From Undibacterium umbellatum (GTDB taxonomy: Bacteria > Pseudomonadota > Gammaproteobacteria > Burkholderiales > Burkholderiaceae_D), in the NCBI RefSeq assembly GCF_014284125.1, contig NZ_JACOFX010000002.1, positions 248,001 to 312,000 of the forward strand: a stretch of 64,000 nt of DNA. Reading direction: 5' to 3'. Within the stretch, counting starts at the first letter, position 1, and every line of letters starts with the position of its first letter. A program made the position numbers and the translations under genes. The notes below the pieces were generated by a model. It searched no databases. It was given only the letters and a program-made list of their open reading frames with translations, and was not told the DNA's origin. This document shows, piece by piece, positions 24,287 to 33,167 of this stretch.

Positions 24287-24389
24287 AAAATAGGGTAAAA
24301 AAACGCTTGATGTGATTTTTCCAGTGATCAGGCCCAAATTTGGATTTGGCGACTGACAAATGACCTGGTAGCGAATTTTCGCCCAAGAT

Positions 24390-24403
24390 TGAAAACGATT
24401 TCA
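24390..24403. promoter_or_regulatory. LacI-type operator, GH1-proximal
   Basis: TGAAAACGATTTCA differs from the perfect palindrome at one position and lies 143 bp upstream of the GH1 start codon. Confidence 0.7.
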
Positions 24404-24546
24404 TTGTGCACGCGTATTTCATTGAATATGCTCAGCTGAGCGTTGTACTGGATGTCGTAAAAGGAGTGATAGCCAGCCTTTGACAATGAAGCGTCGCGAT
24501 ATATAAGAAACATGAATGTTTACAGCGAACCTATCCACACTAGACC

Positions 24547-25884
24547 ATGACAAATCCATCAGCGATGCCCGTGTTTCCACCTGCCTTTACCTGGGGCGTT
24601 GCCACCAGTGCTTATCAGATAGAAGGGGCGGCAGATGTCGATGGCCGCGGGCCATCGATCTGGGATACCTTTACCCATACCCCTGGCACCATCATTGATG
24701 GCAGCACTGGTGACGTTGCTTGCGATCATTACCATCGCTATGCAGAGGACGTGGGCATTATTGCTGGTCTGGGACTGAAGGCATACCGTTTTTCAGTATC
24801 CTGGTCACGTGTGCAGCCTCTGGGTTATGGTGACTGGAATGAGCAAGGCTTTGAGTTTTATTCCAGTTTGCTGGATAAACTAGAGGAGCACGGCATAGCT
24901 GCCCATCTGACTTTATACCACTGGGATTTGCCTCAGGGCTTGCAGGATCTGGGTGGCTGGTTGAATCGCGAGACCTGTTTGCGCTTTGCCGAATATGCAG
25001 CAGAAGTAGCGCGTCGCTTTGGTTATCGCCTGGCCAGTATCGCCACCCATAATGAACCATGGTGCACCGCCAATCTTGGTTATGGTAATGCCCAGTTTGC
25101 GCCGGGTGTGGCTGACACTGCTCTGGCGATACAGGTGTCGCATCATCTTCTGCTCTCGCACGGTATGGCCCTGCAAGCCATGCGAGCGATCAATTGCCCG
25201 GCTAAACTGGGCATAGTTCTGAATCAATGGCCCGCCATGCCAGCGACTGAGTCGCAGGCAGATATAGCCCAGGCCGAGTGGGAATATGCGCGTTCAGTGC
25301 AATGGTTCATGGACCCACTATTTATAGGCACTTATCCGCAAAAAGCGCTGGACCGCATGGATCTGAGCAAATTTCATGTGCATGCAGAAGATATGGATGT
25401 GATTCGCCAGCCTCTGGATTTTCTCGGTGTGAATTACTATTTCCGTGCTTTCGTCAGTACCGATAATCCACCCAGGCAGCCAGAAGCTTTGTTGGGTTTT
25501 AGCGATATGGGATGGGAAATTTATCCTGCAGGCATGACTGATTTGTTATTGAAGCTGCACGCCGAATATCCCTCATTACCACCAATTTACATTACTGAAA
25601 ATGGGATGGCTGTTGCCGACATTCTGGAAGATGGCAAAGTCCATGATGAGCATCGTATCCAGTATTTGCAACTGCACTTGCAAGCGATGCATGATGCAAT
25701 AGCCGGGGGCGTCGATGTGCAAGGCTATTTTTACTGGAGCCTGCTGGATAATTTTGAATGGAACTCAGGCTATGCCAAACGCTTTGGCCTGGTTTATCTG
25801 GATTATGCGACGCAACAACGTACCTTGAAAGACAGCGCTCACTGGTACAGGGATTTTGTCAGGGCGCAGTTACTCAGAGAGTGA
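24547..25884 (+). CDS. GH1 family beta-glucosidase
   Basis: 445-aa glycoside hydrolase family 1 retaining enzyme, normal length for the family. The acid/base is E170 in THNEPW and the nucleophile E351 in YITENGMAV. FTWGVATSAYQIEGA at the start, RFSVSWSRV near 81 and FYWSLLDNFEWNSGYAKRFGL near the end bind the glycone. No signal peptide is present, so it is cytoplasmic and would split a beta-linked disaccharide such as cellobiose after import. LacI-type operators lie upstream, and the MFS permease is divergent. Confidence 0.95.
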   Translation: MTNPSAMPVFPPAFTWGVATSAYQIEGAADVDGRGPSIWDTFTHTPGTIIDGSTGDVACDHYHRYAEDVGIIAGLGLKAYRFSVSWSRVQPLGYGDWNEQGFEFYSSLLDKLEEHGIAAHLTLYHWDLPQGLQDLGGWLNRETCLRFAEYAAEVARRFGYRLASIATHNEPWCTANLGYGNAQFAPGVADTALAIQVSHHLLLSHGMALQAMRAINCPAKLGIVLNQWPAMPATESQADIAQAEWEYARSVQWFMDPLFIGTYPQKALDRMDLSKFHVHAEDMDVIRQPLDFLGVNYYFRAFVSTDNPPRQPEALLGFSDMGWEIYPAGMTDLLLKLHAEYPSLPPIYITENGMAVADILEDGKVHDEHRIQYLQLHLQAMHDAIAGGVDVQGYFYWSLLDNFEWNSGYAKRFGLVYLDYATQQRTLKDSAHWYRDFVRAQLLRE

Positions 25885-25982
25885 CTATCAAAGCCGTCAT
25901 ACCAAAGTCTGGGCCTGTAAAGAGAGCATAGCCAAAATTGCATAATCCTGCTAACTTTTAGCCTTTGAACAGAAATGGCTGA

Positions 25983-26726
25983 ATGAGCATGGATGAAGAG
26001 TTTGACGAGCTGACTTGTGCGCAGCATGGCAAGGTATATACAACTTATGTATGTGAGCATTTGATCTCAGATCCTGTACAGAAATGGCATTCGGATTATC
26101 CAGATGCTGAGAATCACTGGCCCGATGCCTGGTGTGAGGCTTGCAACGCACATTATCAGGCCGAGGGGGAATGGAATGAGCACAATGAAGACCTGGTGCC
26201 TATCAACTTGCTCTGCCATGTCTGTTATGAAGAGTTGCGTTCAGCCAGCCTTGCACGCTTAACAGGTGCCGACTACGATGCCTGGGATAATTTTGTTGAT
26301 GCCTGCTTTAAGGAATTGCAAGATAAGTCAGGGTTGCTGAATCAGGAATTCTCCCTGGGTTCTCATCAACGCTATGACTGGGACCAGGAAACGGGTGAGC
26401 TGGTATTTTCCAATGATGGCGTACCAGCTGTGATTGCCAAGATAGATTTCATCGGTTCCTATTCATCGAAGACAAATACCTGGCTTTGGAGCTGGGCCAA
26501 TTTTCATTTACTGGAAGGTATGCGAGTACGTGTAGCTGCGGTACGTGATTATGGGGAGTCGCACGACTATCCCTGGCTGACTACATCGAAATGGGAGGCA
26601 GAAGAAGGTGATGCCTGGGATATGGCTGCAGTTGCTGCTCATGTGCTACAGGCCAAAGGTGTTTATCGCAGCCCACGCGAGGGTGGTGCCGGCTTTTTAC
26701 TGATACGCGAAATTTCAAGAGCTTAG
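25983..26726 (+). CDS. Hypothetical protein with Cys-rich N-terminus (DUF6882-like C-terminal part)
   Basis: 247-aa cytoplasmic protein. The N-terminal 80 residues carry spaced Cys/His (LTCAQHG, YVCEHLI, WCEACNAHY, LLCHVCYEEL) that could bind zinc. The C-terminal part (FIGSYSSKTNTWLWSWANFHL, then DYPWLTTSKWEAEEGDAWDMAAVAAHVL) resembles the domain of unknown function I know as DUF6882, though I cannot confirm that here. The two possible ATGs (25983, 25989) are two codons apart. It has no evident tie to the sugar genes around it. Confidence 0.7.
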   Translation: MSMDEEFDELTCAQHGKVYTTYVCEHLISDPVQKWHSDYPDAENHWPDAWCEACNAHYQAEGEWNEHNEDLVPINLLCHVCYEELRSASLARLTGADYDAWDNFVDACFKELQDKSGLLNQEFSLGSHQRYDWDQETGELVFSNDGVPAVIAKIDFIGSYSSKTNTWLWSWANFHLLEGMRVRVAAVRDYGESHDYPWLTTSKWEAEEGDAWDMAAVAAHVLQAKGVYRSPREGGAGFLLIREISRA

Positions 26727-26740
26727 GAACTGGCTTGCTT

Positions 26741-26776
26741 TTCGCTGAGGCGCATTGCTGGCTGCGCCTCAGCGAA
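26741..26776. terminator. Hairpin between convergent genes
   Basis: TTCGCTGAGGCGCA at 26741-26754 pairs perfectly with TGCGCCTCAGCGAA at 26763-26776 (14 bp, 8-base loop), between the converging hypothetical and cache-domain genes. It is likely a two-way terminator, though T-runs are weak. Confidence 0.7.
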
Positions 26777-26783
26777 TTGCATT

Positions 26784-27260
26784 CTATTTGTAGATGCCAC
26801 AACCTATCAAGACATCGCCTACACGTTCAATATAGGTCGATTTGGGTTCCATCATCTTGGTGCCAGGGTTAGGCCATTTATAGTCTACCCAGCCGTTCCC
26901 GGCCTTGCTGTTGGCAACATCCAGGAAACTTTTCACAATGGGTATGCCATCGGCGTCTTTTAATTCAAGTAAATTTTTACCTATCATCTTGGTATTCGCA
27001 CCATGGGCGCGGTTAATGCCGTCGCCATTGGTGTTGTAGACAAACACGTATAAATCTTTGACGACAAATTGGCCGGTGGGATTATTAAATTCTGCATAGG
27101 CTTTGTCCTTGCCATTTTCTTTCAAGTAGGCGGCGGCTCTTTTCACCAATGCAATCGCTTCATCGGCGCTGCCTTTGTCTGCGGCGAAAGAGACTTGACT
27201 CAGGGCCAACATGGAAACTCCGGCAACTGCAAGCATGGATTTGATAAATATTCTTCGCAT
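26784..27260 (-). CDS. Periplasmic single-cache-domain protein
   Basis: 158-aa exported protein with signal peptide MRRIFIKSMLAVAGVSMLALSQVSFA. The rest is a small cache domain: DEAIALVKRAAAYLKENGKDKAYAEF as the long helix, then FVVKDLYVFVYNTNGDGINRAHGANTKMIGKNL-type strands and YIERVGDVLIGCGIY at the end. Family members are ligand-binding domains, here free-standing rather than fused to a chemoreceptor. AGGAG precedes the ATG. The ligand is unknown. Confidence 0.85.
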   Translation of the reverse strand: MRRIFIKSMLAVAGVSMLALSQVSFAADKGSADEAIALVKRAAAYLKENGKDKAYAEFNNPTGQFVVKDLYVFVYNTNGDGINRAHGANTKMIGKNLLELKDADGIPIVKSFLDVANSKAGNGWVDYKWPNPGTKMMEPKSTYIERVGDVLIGCGIYK

Positions 27261-27410
27261 CTCGATCTCCTGTTATTAAAAAGTACATGGCAAGGGAAGT
27301 CTTTTGGTGCTTGACCAGAATTCATTCTAATGTTGAATTTACATAATGCAATGTTTGTAATTTGCATATATGTTAAACAATGCTAAAACGCTGTTTTCAA
27401 ACTGACAAAC

Positions 27411-27443
27411 AAAAAAGCCCGGACCATTCGCATGGTCAGGGCT
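27411..27443 (-). terminator. Rho-independent terminator of the TonB receptor gene
   Basis: On the minus strand AGCCCTGACCAT, a GCGA loop and ATGGTCCGGGCT are followed by six Ts, just after the receptor stop codon. One unpaired T:C position interrupts the 12-bp stem. Confidence 0.88.
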
Positions 27444-27473
27444 CGTTACAGATTTATGTGATGCGGTCAGATT

Positions 27474-29903
27474 CTAGAAATCAACCCCAACATTGACGCC
27501 AAAAGTACGTGGTGGCAAATACTGGGCTTGCCAGGGACCATTGGCATTCATGGCGCTGGTTTTGACTTTGTTATCACCAACATTGCGGACAAAGAAGTCT
27601 GCATACCAGGCAGTTTTTCCGGCAGATTGATAGCGCATACCAAGATCTGCGCGGGCATAGGCTTCCTGCTTGTCCCCATCTCCGTAATTGAAGACACTTA
27701 ACCATGTGTCTGTCTCATAATGCAGGCTGATACGCGGAGTCAAGCTGCCTTGATTCAGATGGAAGGTATGCTGATACAAGACCTGAGCCGAGAACTTGGG
27801 TGTATGAGGCATGGTATTGCCGGATACATCCAGGCAATTGCTGATACCAGGGACTTTGCAAGCTGGGAGTGCATAGTCGTTCGAGCCGCCGATCAGGTTG
27901 CCCAGCGTTGCCTTGGCGATGGAAACTGTCAGTTGCAGTTTGTCATCCTTGCTGAGTTTTGCTGCCAGTTCGGATTCAAAACCATAAATCGTTGCGCCAT
28001 CTGCATTCGAGGTTTGCAGGCCACGGGTGCCGTCTGGCGCAGTGACTGGTGCGCTGAACTGGAAGTCCTTGAACTTGCCGTAGTACAGGGCGTTATTCCA
28101 CCTGACAGCGCCGCCCATCAAAGTGCTCTTGGAACCGAGCTCAAAGTTGGTCAGGGTTTCTGGGCCGTAGGTTTTACCGCCATCTTGCAAGCCGCCAGAT
28201 TTGTAGCCAGTGGAGATGCTCCCGTAGACCATATTGTCTTTGTCGATGTCATGCGAGATGCGTAACAAGCCTGTCACCTTGTTGCCACTATAGCTGCCAT
28301 CATTGAAAGAATACGGCGCGAAGTTGGAATTGGCAGAGGCTGGATTGACGTTCGGTGTAATAGCCGCCTGGCTCAGCTCAGGCTTGCCAGAGAATCCGTA
28401 GCCGCGACCATCGACATTCGTGCGTTTGTCCTGGGTGTAACGCAGGCCGCCAGTGATATGCGTATCATTGCTGACATTCCAGGTTGCCTGACCAAACGCT
28501 GCTGCTGTTTCCACTGTTTCTTTAGGCTGGATGAAAGAACCTTGCCAGCCTACCGTGCCCTGGTATGTACCGTTCAGAATAGGGATGTCGAAACGGATAT
28601 CATTGGTTTCAGAACCATAGTACAACCCGAGTTGCCAATCCACGTCACGCGTGCTTGTGGATTGCAGTTCTACTTCATGACTGAAGTTTTTATAGTTGGA
28701 AGAAACAGTATTATTTGCCTGCATGCTGCCACCAGAGGTAAAGCTGGTAGGTACATTGGCACCACCATCCTGGTCAAAGCGGGAAGAGCCACTGAACTTG
28801 GAATAGCCACCGATGTAAGTCAGTTGCATGTTCTTGTCGATGGCATATTCTATGCGGCCACGGATGGCATCGCTATTGCGCTCAGTGAAGGGTGCTGTGT
28901 CTATCAAGGCTGACCAGTGGCTTTGTCCAGCGCGAGGTGCTTGCAGCAGGTTCATTGATGGCGTGCCTCGGTCTATGAATTTCTCATAAGACAGATCGAT
29001 CTTGGTGGCGGCGTTTGGTTTCCATAACATGCTGATACGGGCAGCGGTCTGGTCTTGCGCACCATATTTGGGGCCGTCCTGCACAAATAGGGCATAGTTG
29101 ATAGGCTGGAAGGGGACTACTGTGCCGCCGTTCTTGAGGTAAGTGGCAAACGCAGCTTTCTGGCTATCGATGGACAGCATGCTCGGCGCCTGATAATCGA
29201 CATAGCCATCATGTTTCTCATGCGCATAGGCAAAGCGTAGCGCCATTTCATTGCTGACCGGGATGTTGAATGCGCCACGGGTACCAAAGCGCTTGTAGCT
29301 GCCCAGGCCACCTTCTACCGAGCCAGAACTATCACCGATTTTTGGCTTGGCGGTTTGCATGTTGACTGCACCAACTGTGGCATTACGCCCCCACAAAGTA
29401 CCTTGTGGCCCGCGCAATACTTCTATGCCCTCCAGATCAAACAGCAGAGATGTTGCGCCTTCAGGGCGGGGTGCGTAGATGCCGTCGATGAACAGCGCAA
29501 CCTCGGGATCGGCATACTCAGTTTTCGCGCTGTCGTTACCGATACCACGCATGGTCATGGTGATGACGCCGTGATCACCCTGGCCGGTAGCCTGGAATCC
29601 AGGCACCAGATTGACCACGTCCTGTATGTTTTGTACATGGGCGTCTTCCAGTGCTGCGGCATTGATAGAGGTGATTGCTATCGGGGTTTTTTGCAATGAA
29701 GTGGCTCGCTTCGTGCCGGTGACGATAACTTCAGAAATGGTCGTGCTTTCGCTATTTGCCTTGGTTTGGCTGGCGGTGCTTGGTGCTGGAGTTGGCGCTT
29801 GTGTTTGTGCGTGGGCAGCACCCATGCTGGTGATCAGGGTAATGATCGCCAGTTGTATGGGGGTGATCGCGACTTTACCAGTCGCAAGATTGCGGATTTT
29901 CAT
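27474..29903 (-). CDS. TonB-dependent receptor of the carbohydrate locus
   Basis: 809-aa outer-membrane receptor. A long signal region ends at AHAQ near residue 33. A low-complexity Thr/Ala/Pro stretch precedes the possible TonB box around TTISEVIVTGTKR. The plug domain (IQDVVNLVPGFQ, EVLRGPQGTLWGRNATVGAVNMQT) spans about 65-190, and the barrel ends in FGVNVGVDF with terminal Phe. AGGAG precedes the ATG. Three LacI-type palindromes lie between it and the divergent halogenase-like gene, so it is likely the outer-membrane importer of the sugar handled by the GH1 enzyme. Confidence 0.92.
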   Translation of the reverse strand: MKIRNLATGKVAITPIQLAIITLITSMGAAHAQTQAPTPAPSTASQTKANSESTTISEVIVTGTKRATSLQKTPIAITSINAAALEDAHVQNIQDVVNLVPGFQATGQGDHGVITMTMRGIGNDSAKTEYADPEVALFIDGIYAPRPEGATSLLFDLEGIEVLRGPQGTLWGRNATVGAVNMQTAKPKIGDSSGSVEGGLGSYKRFGTRGAFNIPVSNEMALRFAYAHEKHDGYVDYQAPSMLSIDSQKAAFATYLKNGGTVVPFQPINYALFVQDGPKYGAQDQTAARISMLWKPNAATKIDLSYEKFIDRGTPSMNLLQAPRAGQSHWSALIDTAPFTERNSDAIRGRIEYAIDKNMQLTYIGGYSKFSGSSRFDQDGGANVPTSFTSGGSMQANNTVSSNYKNFSHEVELQSTSTRDVDWQLGLYYGSETNDIRFDIPILNGTYQGTVGWQGSFIQPKETVETAAAFGQATWNVSNDTHITGGLRYTQDKRTNVDGRGYGFSGKPELSQAAITPNVNPASANSNFAPYSFNDGSYSGNKVTGLLRISHDIDKDNMVYGSISTGYKSGGLQDGGKTYGPETLTNFELGSKSTLMGGAVRWNNALYYGKFKDFQFSAPVTAPDGTRGLQTSNADGATIYGFESELAAKLSKDDKLQLTVSIAKATLGNLIGGSNDYALPACKVPGISNCLDVSGNTMPHTPKFSAQVLYQHTFHLNQGSLTPRISLHYETDTWLSVFNYGDGDKQEAYARADLGMRYQSAGKTAWYADFFVRNVGDNKVKTSAMNANGPWQAQYLPPRTFGVNVGVDF

Positions 29904-29962
29904 ATGTCTCCTGTTACAGGTTGGATTGGTTTTTTTGCTCTGATTAAACCATGACGTTTTTA

Positions 29963-29976
29963 TGAAAACGTTTTCT
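29963..29976. promoter_or_regulatory. LacI-type operator, receptor-proximal
   Basis: TGAAAACGTTTTCT matches the locus palindrome except at the last base and lies 60 bp upstream of the receptor start codon. Confidence 0.72.
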
Positions 29977-30000
29977 TATATGTGTTTCATTGATTTTTCT

Positions 30001-30014
30001 TGAAACCGATTTCA
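30001..30014. promoter_or_regulatory. LacI-type operator, middle
   Basis: TGAAACCGATTTCA is a near-palindrome with central CG, one mismatch pair from symmetry. Confidence 0.6.
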
Positions 30015-30051
30015 TAATACATAAATTCTGATTTCCATGTCAAACATAAAA

Positions 30052-30065
30052 TGATAACGTTTTCA
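30052..30065. promoter_or_regulatory. LacI-type operator, halogenase side
   Basis: TGATAACGTTTTCA differs from the perfect palindrome at one base and is the third of three sites spaced 38-51 bp apart. Confidence 0.65.
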
Positions 30066-30299
30066 GAATGTTGTAATATAAATGAAACTACAACAAAAAA
30101 GTGTCAAAGCGGTGACGCCCAGATTTGCCGGCAGCTTGAAATTTTTGCTGACAAATCAAGTCGCTTCGGTAGGGAGTGTAGGGATGAATTTTGCGCTATC
30201 AGACCAGTGAGGATGCGGCAGGTAGTCATTCCCAGGACACATCCTGAATGCCACACTATGTATGCCTTGACTGTAGTGAAACCAGAGGAGCTTGCTCAA

Positions 30300-31880
30300 A
30301 TGAAAGCTGTAAAAAGTGTTTTGATCGTAGGTGGGGGAACAGCTGGCTGGCTCACGGCATGTTTCATGGCCAGGCATTTGTCATCCTCCAAATCGGGGGA
30401 GGGCATACAGATACGCCTGGTAGAGTCAAAAGACATAGGCATTATCGGAGTTGGTGAGGGCAGTTTTCCCTCCATACGCGGTACTCTGGCAGCGATAGGC
30501 ATAGATGAGGCGCGTTTCATCAAAGAATGCCATGCTACGTTCAAGCAGGGAATACGCTTTGATCACTGGGTTCGGCCAGCAGGTAGTTCAGGAACGGATC
30601 ATTACTTTCATCCCTTCAGTCATCCCAGTCAGCGTGGGCCAGAGTTATTGCCCTACTGGCTGAAGGGGCTGGCTGCGCGCAATGGTCAGCAGCCAGCCTT
30701 TGCAGAGGCTGTGACCATGCAAAAATGCATAGCAGATGCTTCGCGTGGCCCCAAAAGATTTGCCGATAAGGACTTTTTGGGACCAATGAATTATGCCTAT
30801 CATTTTGACGCTGGTCGCCTGGCAGCATTGTTGTCAGAGCATGGGCAATCACTTGGTGTACAGCGGATACTGGGAACGGTAGAGCATGTAGAAATAGACG
30901 GACAAGGTGCGATTTCCGCTGTGCATACACAAGATGGCCAAGTGCTGGCAGCAGACTTATTCATAGACTGCACTGGTTTTAGTGCACAACTGATAGGCAA
31001 AACGCTGGGATCTACATTCAAATCCTTGAATGATGTTCTGTTTGTTGACCGCGCCCTGGCCTTGCAAGTGCCTTATGCAAAGCCTGATACACCAATCCCT
31101 TCTTATACCATTTCCAGTGCGCAGGAAGCGGGCTGGATCTGGAACATCGGCTTGCAGCAAAGACGGGGGATAGGTTATGTGTTTTCCAGTCGTCATACGG
31201 ACGAAAAGAGGGCGGAACAAGTCTTGCGTCAATACATAGGTCCGGCTGCTGACGGAATGACTCCCAGGTTGTTGAAGCTCAACGTAGGTTACCGTGAAAC
31301 TCAATGGGTCAAAAACTGTGTGGCCATAGGGCTATCAGGTGGTTTCATTGAGCCGCTGGAATCATCCGGCATAGGCCTGATAGAAACAGCGGCGTATTTG
31401 CTGACCTACCTGTTTCCTTTTAACGGTGAGTTTGATGCGGTGGCAACCCAATTCAATCAACATATGAAAGCGCGGTATGAGCGCATTGTTGATTTTGTCA
31501 AAATGCACTTCAGCCTGAGCCAAAGAACTGATTCCGCATTCTGGCGTGACAACAGGGATGCAGCCTCTATACCTGAGAGCCTGCAAGAAAAGCTGAGGAT
31601 GTGGAGCTGCCGCCCGCCACATCGCATGGACTTTATTGCCGACCTAGAAATGTATCCGCCATCAAGCTGGCAATTCGTTTTGTATGGAATGGAGTTTCAG
31701 ACCGATATGGCGAACAATAAATTTCTGTATTCGCAAGAGCGGGAGGCTGTTCAGGAATTTCAGATGATTGCCCAGATGGCCCAGCGCGCGCTGGCTGATT
31801 TGCCTGACCATAGAAAACTGGTGGAACACCTGTGCAAGGCGGCGTCTCCAATACCCTCTGCGCTGGCAAGACGGGCTTGA
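30300..31880 (+). CDS. Tryptophan-halogenase-like flavoprotein with altered WxWxIP motif
   Basis: 526-aa flavoprotein of the flavin-dependent halogenase family. GGGTAGW at residues 11-17 binds FAD, and K82 in FKQGIRF sits where the catalytic lysine of PrnA-type enzymes is expected. The family hallmark WxWxIP reads WIWNIG (279-284), losing the proline. GGFIEPLESSGIGLIE is present. GAGGAG nine bases before the ATG at 30300 fixes the start; the frame is open for 83 codons upstream, but that part has no domain. Such proteins recur in TonB/LacI sugar loci with no proven role. It sits under the same operators as the receptor. Confidence 0.88.
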   Translation: MKAVKSVLIVGGGTAGWLTACFMARHLSSSKSGEGIQIRLVESKDIGIIGVGEGSFPSIRGTLAAIGIDEARFIKECHATFKQGIRFDHWVRPAGSSGTDHYFHPFSHPSQRGPELLPYWLKGLAARNGQQPAFAEAVTMQKCIADASRGPKRFADKDFLGPMNYAYHFDAGRLAALLSEHGQSLGVQRILGTVEHVEIDGQGAISAVHTQDGQVLAADLFIDCTGFSAQLIGKTLGSTFKSLNDVLFVDRALALQVPYAKPDTPIPSYTISSAQEAGWIWNIGLQQRRGIGYVFSSRHTDEKRAEQVLRQYIGPAADGMTPRLLKLNVGYRETQWVKNCVAIGLSGGFIEPLESSGIGLIETAAYLLTYLFPFNGEFDAVATQFNQHMKARYERIVDFVKMHFSLSQRTDSAFWRDNRDAASIPESLQEKLRMWSCRPPHRMDFIADLEMYPPSSWQFVLYGMEFQTDMANNKFLYSQEREAVQEFQMIAQMAQRALADLPDHRKLVEHLCKAASPIPSALARRA

Positions 31881-31958
31881 TCGCCATTCCATACTATGAC
31901 TCTCTGGCAGACAGTGGAAAACCAAAGCGCACATACAAAAATCCATGATATGCTCATT

Positions 31959-31974
31959 GTGAAAAGCTTTTCAC
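31959..31974. promoter_or_regulatory. LacI-type operator in front of the lacI-like gene
   Basis: GTGAAAAGCTTTTCAC is a perfect 16-bp palindrome 51 bp before the regulator start, with GC instead of CG at the centre. It suggests autoregulation. Confidence 0.65.
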
Positions 31975-32025
31975 TAAATTGTGAATACTGAGTATTAATA
32001 ATTACCCAGCTTGGGAAGGCATTGT

Positions 32026-33048
32026 GTGGTTGACAGAACGAAAAGAAAAAACGAGCCAGTCACTTTATTAGATGTTGCGCGTGAAGCAGGGGTGTCACCC
32101 AGCACGGTATCGCGCATACTGAATGGCACGGCCAAGGTCTCGGATGACAAACGCAAGGCAGTGGAAACCGCCATTGCAGAAATGAAGTTTGAGCCTAATC
32201 AGTTGGCGCAAGGCCTGAAAAGTGGCCGCTCCATGACGATAGGCATCGTGGTGCAGGATATCGCCAGCCCCTTCTTTGATGAAACCCTGCATGGCGTGGA
32301 CGATGGCCTGAAAGGGACCGGTTATGCTTCGGTCATCGTCAGTGGGCACTGGAATGCTGAAGAAGAGGCGGCGCGCATCAAGCTGTTGCTGGCGCGCAAA
32401 GTGGATGGCATTATCCTCTTGTCGGGTCGTATCGCTGACAAGAAAGTGCTGGAATTTGCTCTTGATAAACCTATAGTCGCTACAGGCCGCAGCTTGCATA
32501 GCAAGACGGCAGTTGGCTTTAAACTTGATAATGTCCACGGTGCTTACCTGGCAACCCGGCATTTGATAGAACTGGGTCACAGGCGCATCGCCTTTGTCAC
32601 CGGGCCAGCAAATAATGCTGATGCTGCTGAACGGCAAGAGGGTTATCAAAAAGCATTGCACGAAGCCAATATCCCATTTGAGAAAAGCTTGGTAGCTGAA
32701 GGAAATTTCCATGAAGCCAGTGGCTTGCTGGCAATTAACCGCTTGCTGGAAACCCAGCAACAATTCAGCGCGGTGTTTGCCGCCAACGATCTTTCTGCCT
32801 ATGGGGTCAGGCTGGGCCTGTACCGCAAGGGTATACGCGTGCCCGAAGATATCTCCCTGATAGGTTTCGATGACTTGCCCAGCTCTTTATATACAACGCC
32901 ACCCCTTACTACTATCCACCAGCCCCTGTATGACATGGGTCTGCTTGCGACCAAGACCTTGCTGGGCCTGATAGCGGGTAACGAAGTCGATACGACTTTG
33001 CCTGGTCTGGAACTGATTGCCAGGGAAACTACCAGACGGATGCGTTAA
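32026..33048 (+). CDS. LacI family transcriptional regulator of the sugar locus
   Basis: 340-aa repressor. The helix-turn-helix and hinge are at the N-terminus (VTLLDVAREAGVSPSTVSRI, then LNGTAKVSDDKR). The sugar-binding core runs from about residue 60 (TIGIVVQDIASPFFDE, AFVTGPANNADAAERQEGY, VFAANDLSAYG, ISLIGFDDLP). The GTG at 32026 is preceded by GGGAAGG at six bases, better than the TTG at 32011. Seven palindromes of the family type lie in the control regions of the permease, GH1, receptor, halogenase-like and its own gene. The inducer is probably the incoming sugar. Confidence 0.93.
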   Translation: MVDRTKRKNEPVTLLDVAREAGVSPSTVSRILNGTAKVSDDKRKAVETAIAEMKFEPNQLAQGLKSGRSMTIGIVVQDIASPFFDETLHGVDDGLKGTGYASVIVSGHWNAEEEAARIKLLLARKVDGIILLSGRIADKKVLEFALDKPIVATGRSLHSKTAVGFKLDNVHGAYLATRHLIELGHRRIAFVTGPANNADAAERQEGYQKALHEANIPFEKSLVAEGNFHEASGLLAINRLLETQQQFSAVFAANDLSAYGVRLGLYRKGIRVPEDISLIGFDDLPSSLYTTPPLTTIHQPLYDMGLLATKTLLGLIAGNEVDTTLPGLELIARETTRRMR

Positions 33049-33097
33049 GGAAGTTGTGCTGGGCATGTCTTTGCGCCTGTAACACATGTAAAAGATA

Positions 33098-33144
33098 TGC
33101 CTGCATGTCTGCTCATCTGTAAATAATGTACAGCCATGCAGGCA
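33098..33144. terminator. Hairpin between convergent lacI-like and pldA genes
   Basis: TGCCTGCATG at 33098-33107 pairs perfectly with CATGCAGGCA at 33135-33144. A small inner CTGT/ACAG stem shortens the loop. It lies between two converging stop codons. Confidence 0.55.
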
Positions 33145-33167
33145 CAATTAGACCGCCATCAAAGCAA

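Larger units (their letters stand above)
23657..24546. other. Divergent control region of the MFS and GH1 genes
   Basis: 890 bases without a convincing gene between the permease and the beta-glucosidase. It contains three LacI-type palindromes (23879, 24273, 24390, listed separately) and is otherwise AT-rich. The length is more than two promoters need; part may be the remains of older sequence. Confidence 0.6.
29904..30299. other. Divergent control region with three LacI-type operators
   Basis: 396 bases between the receptor and halogenase-like starts. Palindromes occur at 29963, 30001 and 30052. The segment 30100-30299 is open in the halogenase frame but has no start or domain signal that I trust. 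Confidence 0.65.

Noticed and set aside
30051..30299. 83-residue N-terminal extension of the halogenase-like protein
   Set aside because: The FAD motif should start within about 10 residues of the N-terminus, GAGGAG precedes the ATG at 30300, and the extension overlaps an operator.
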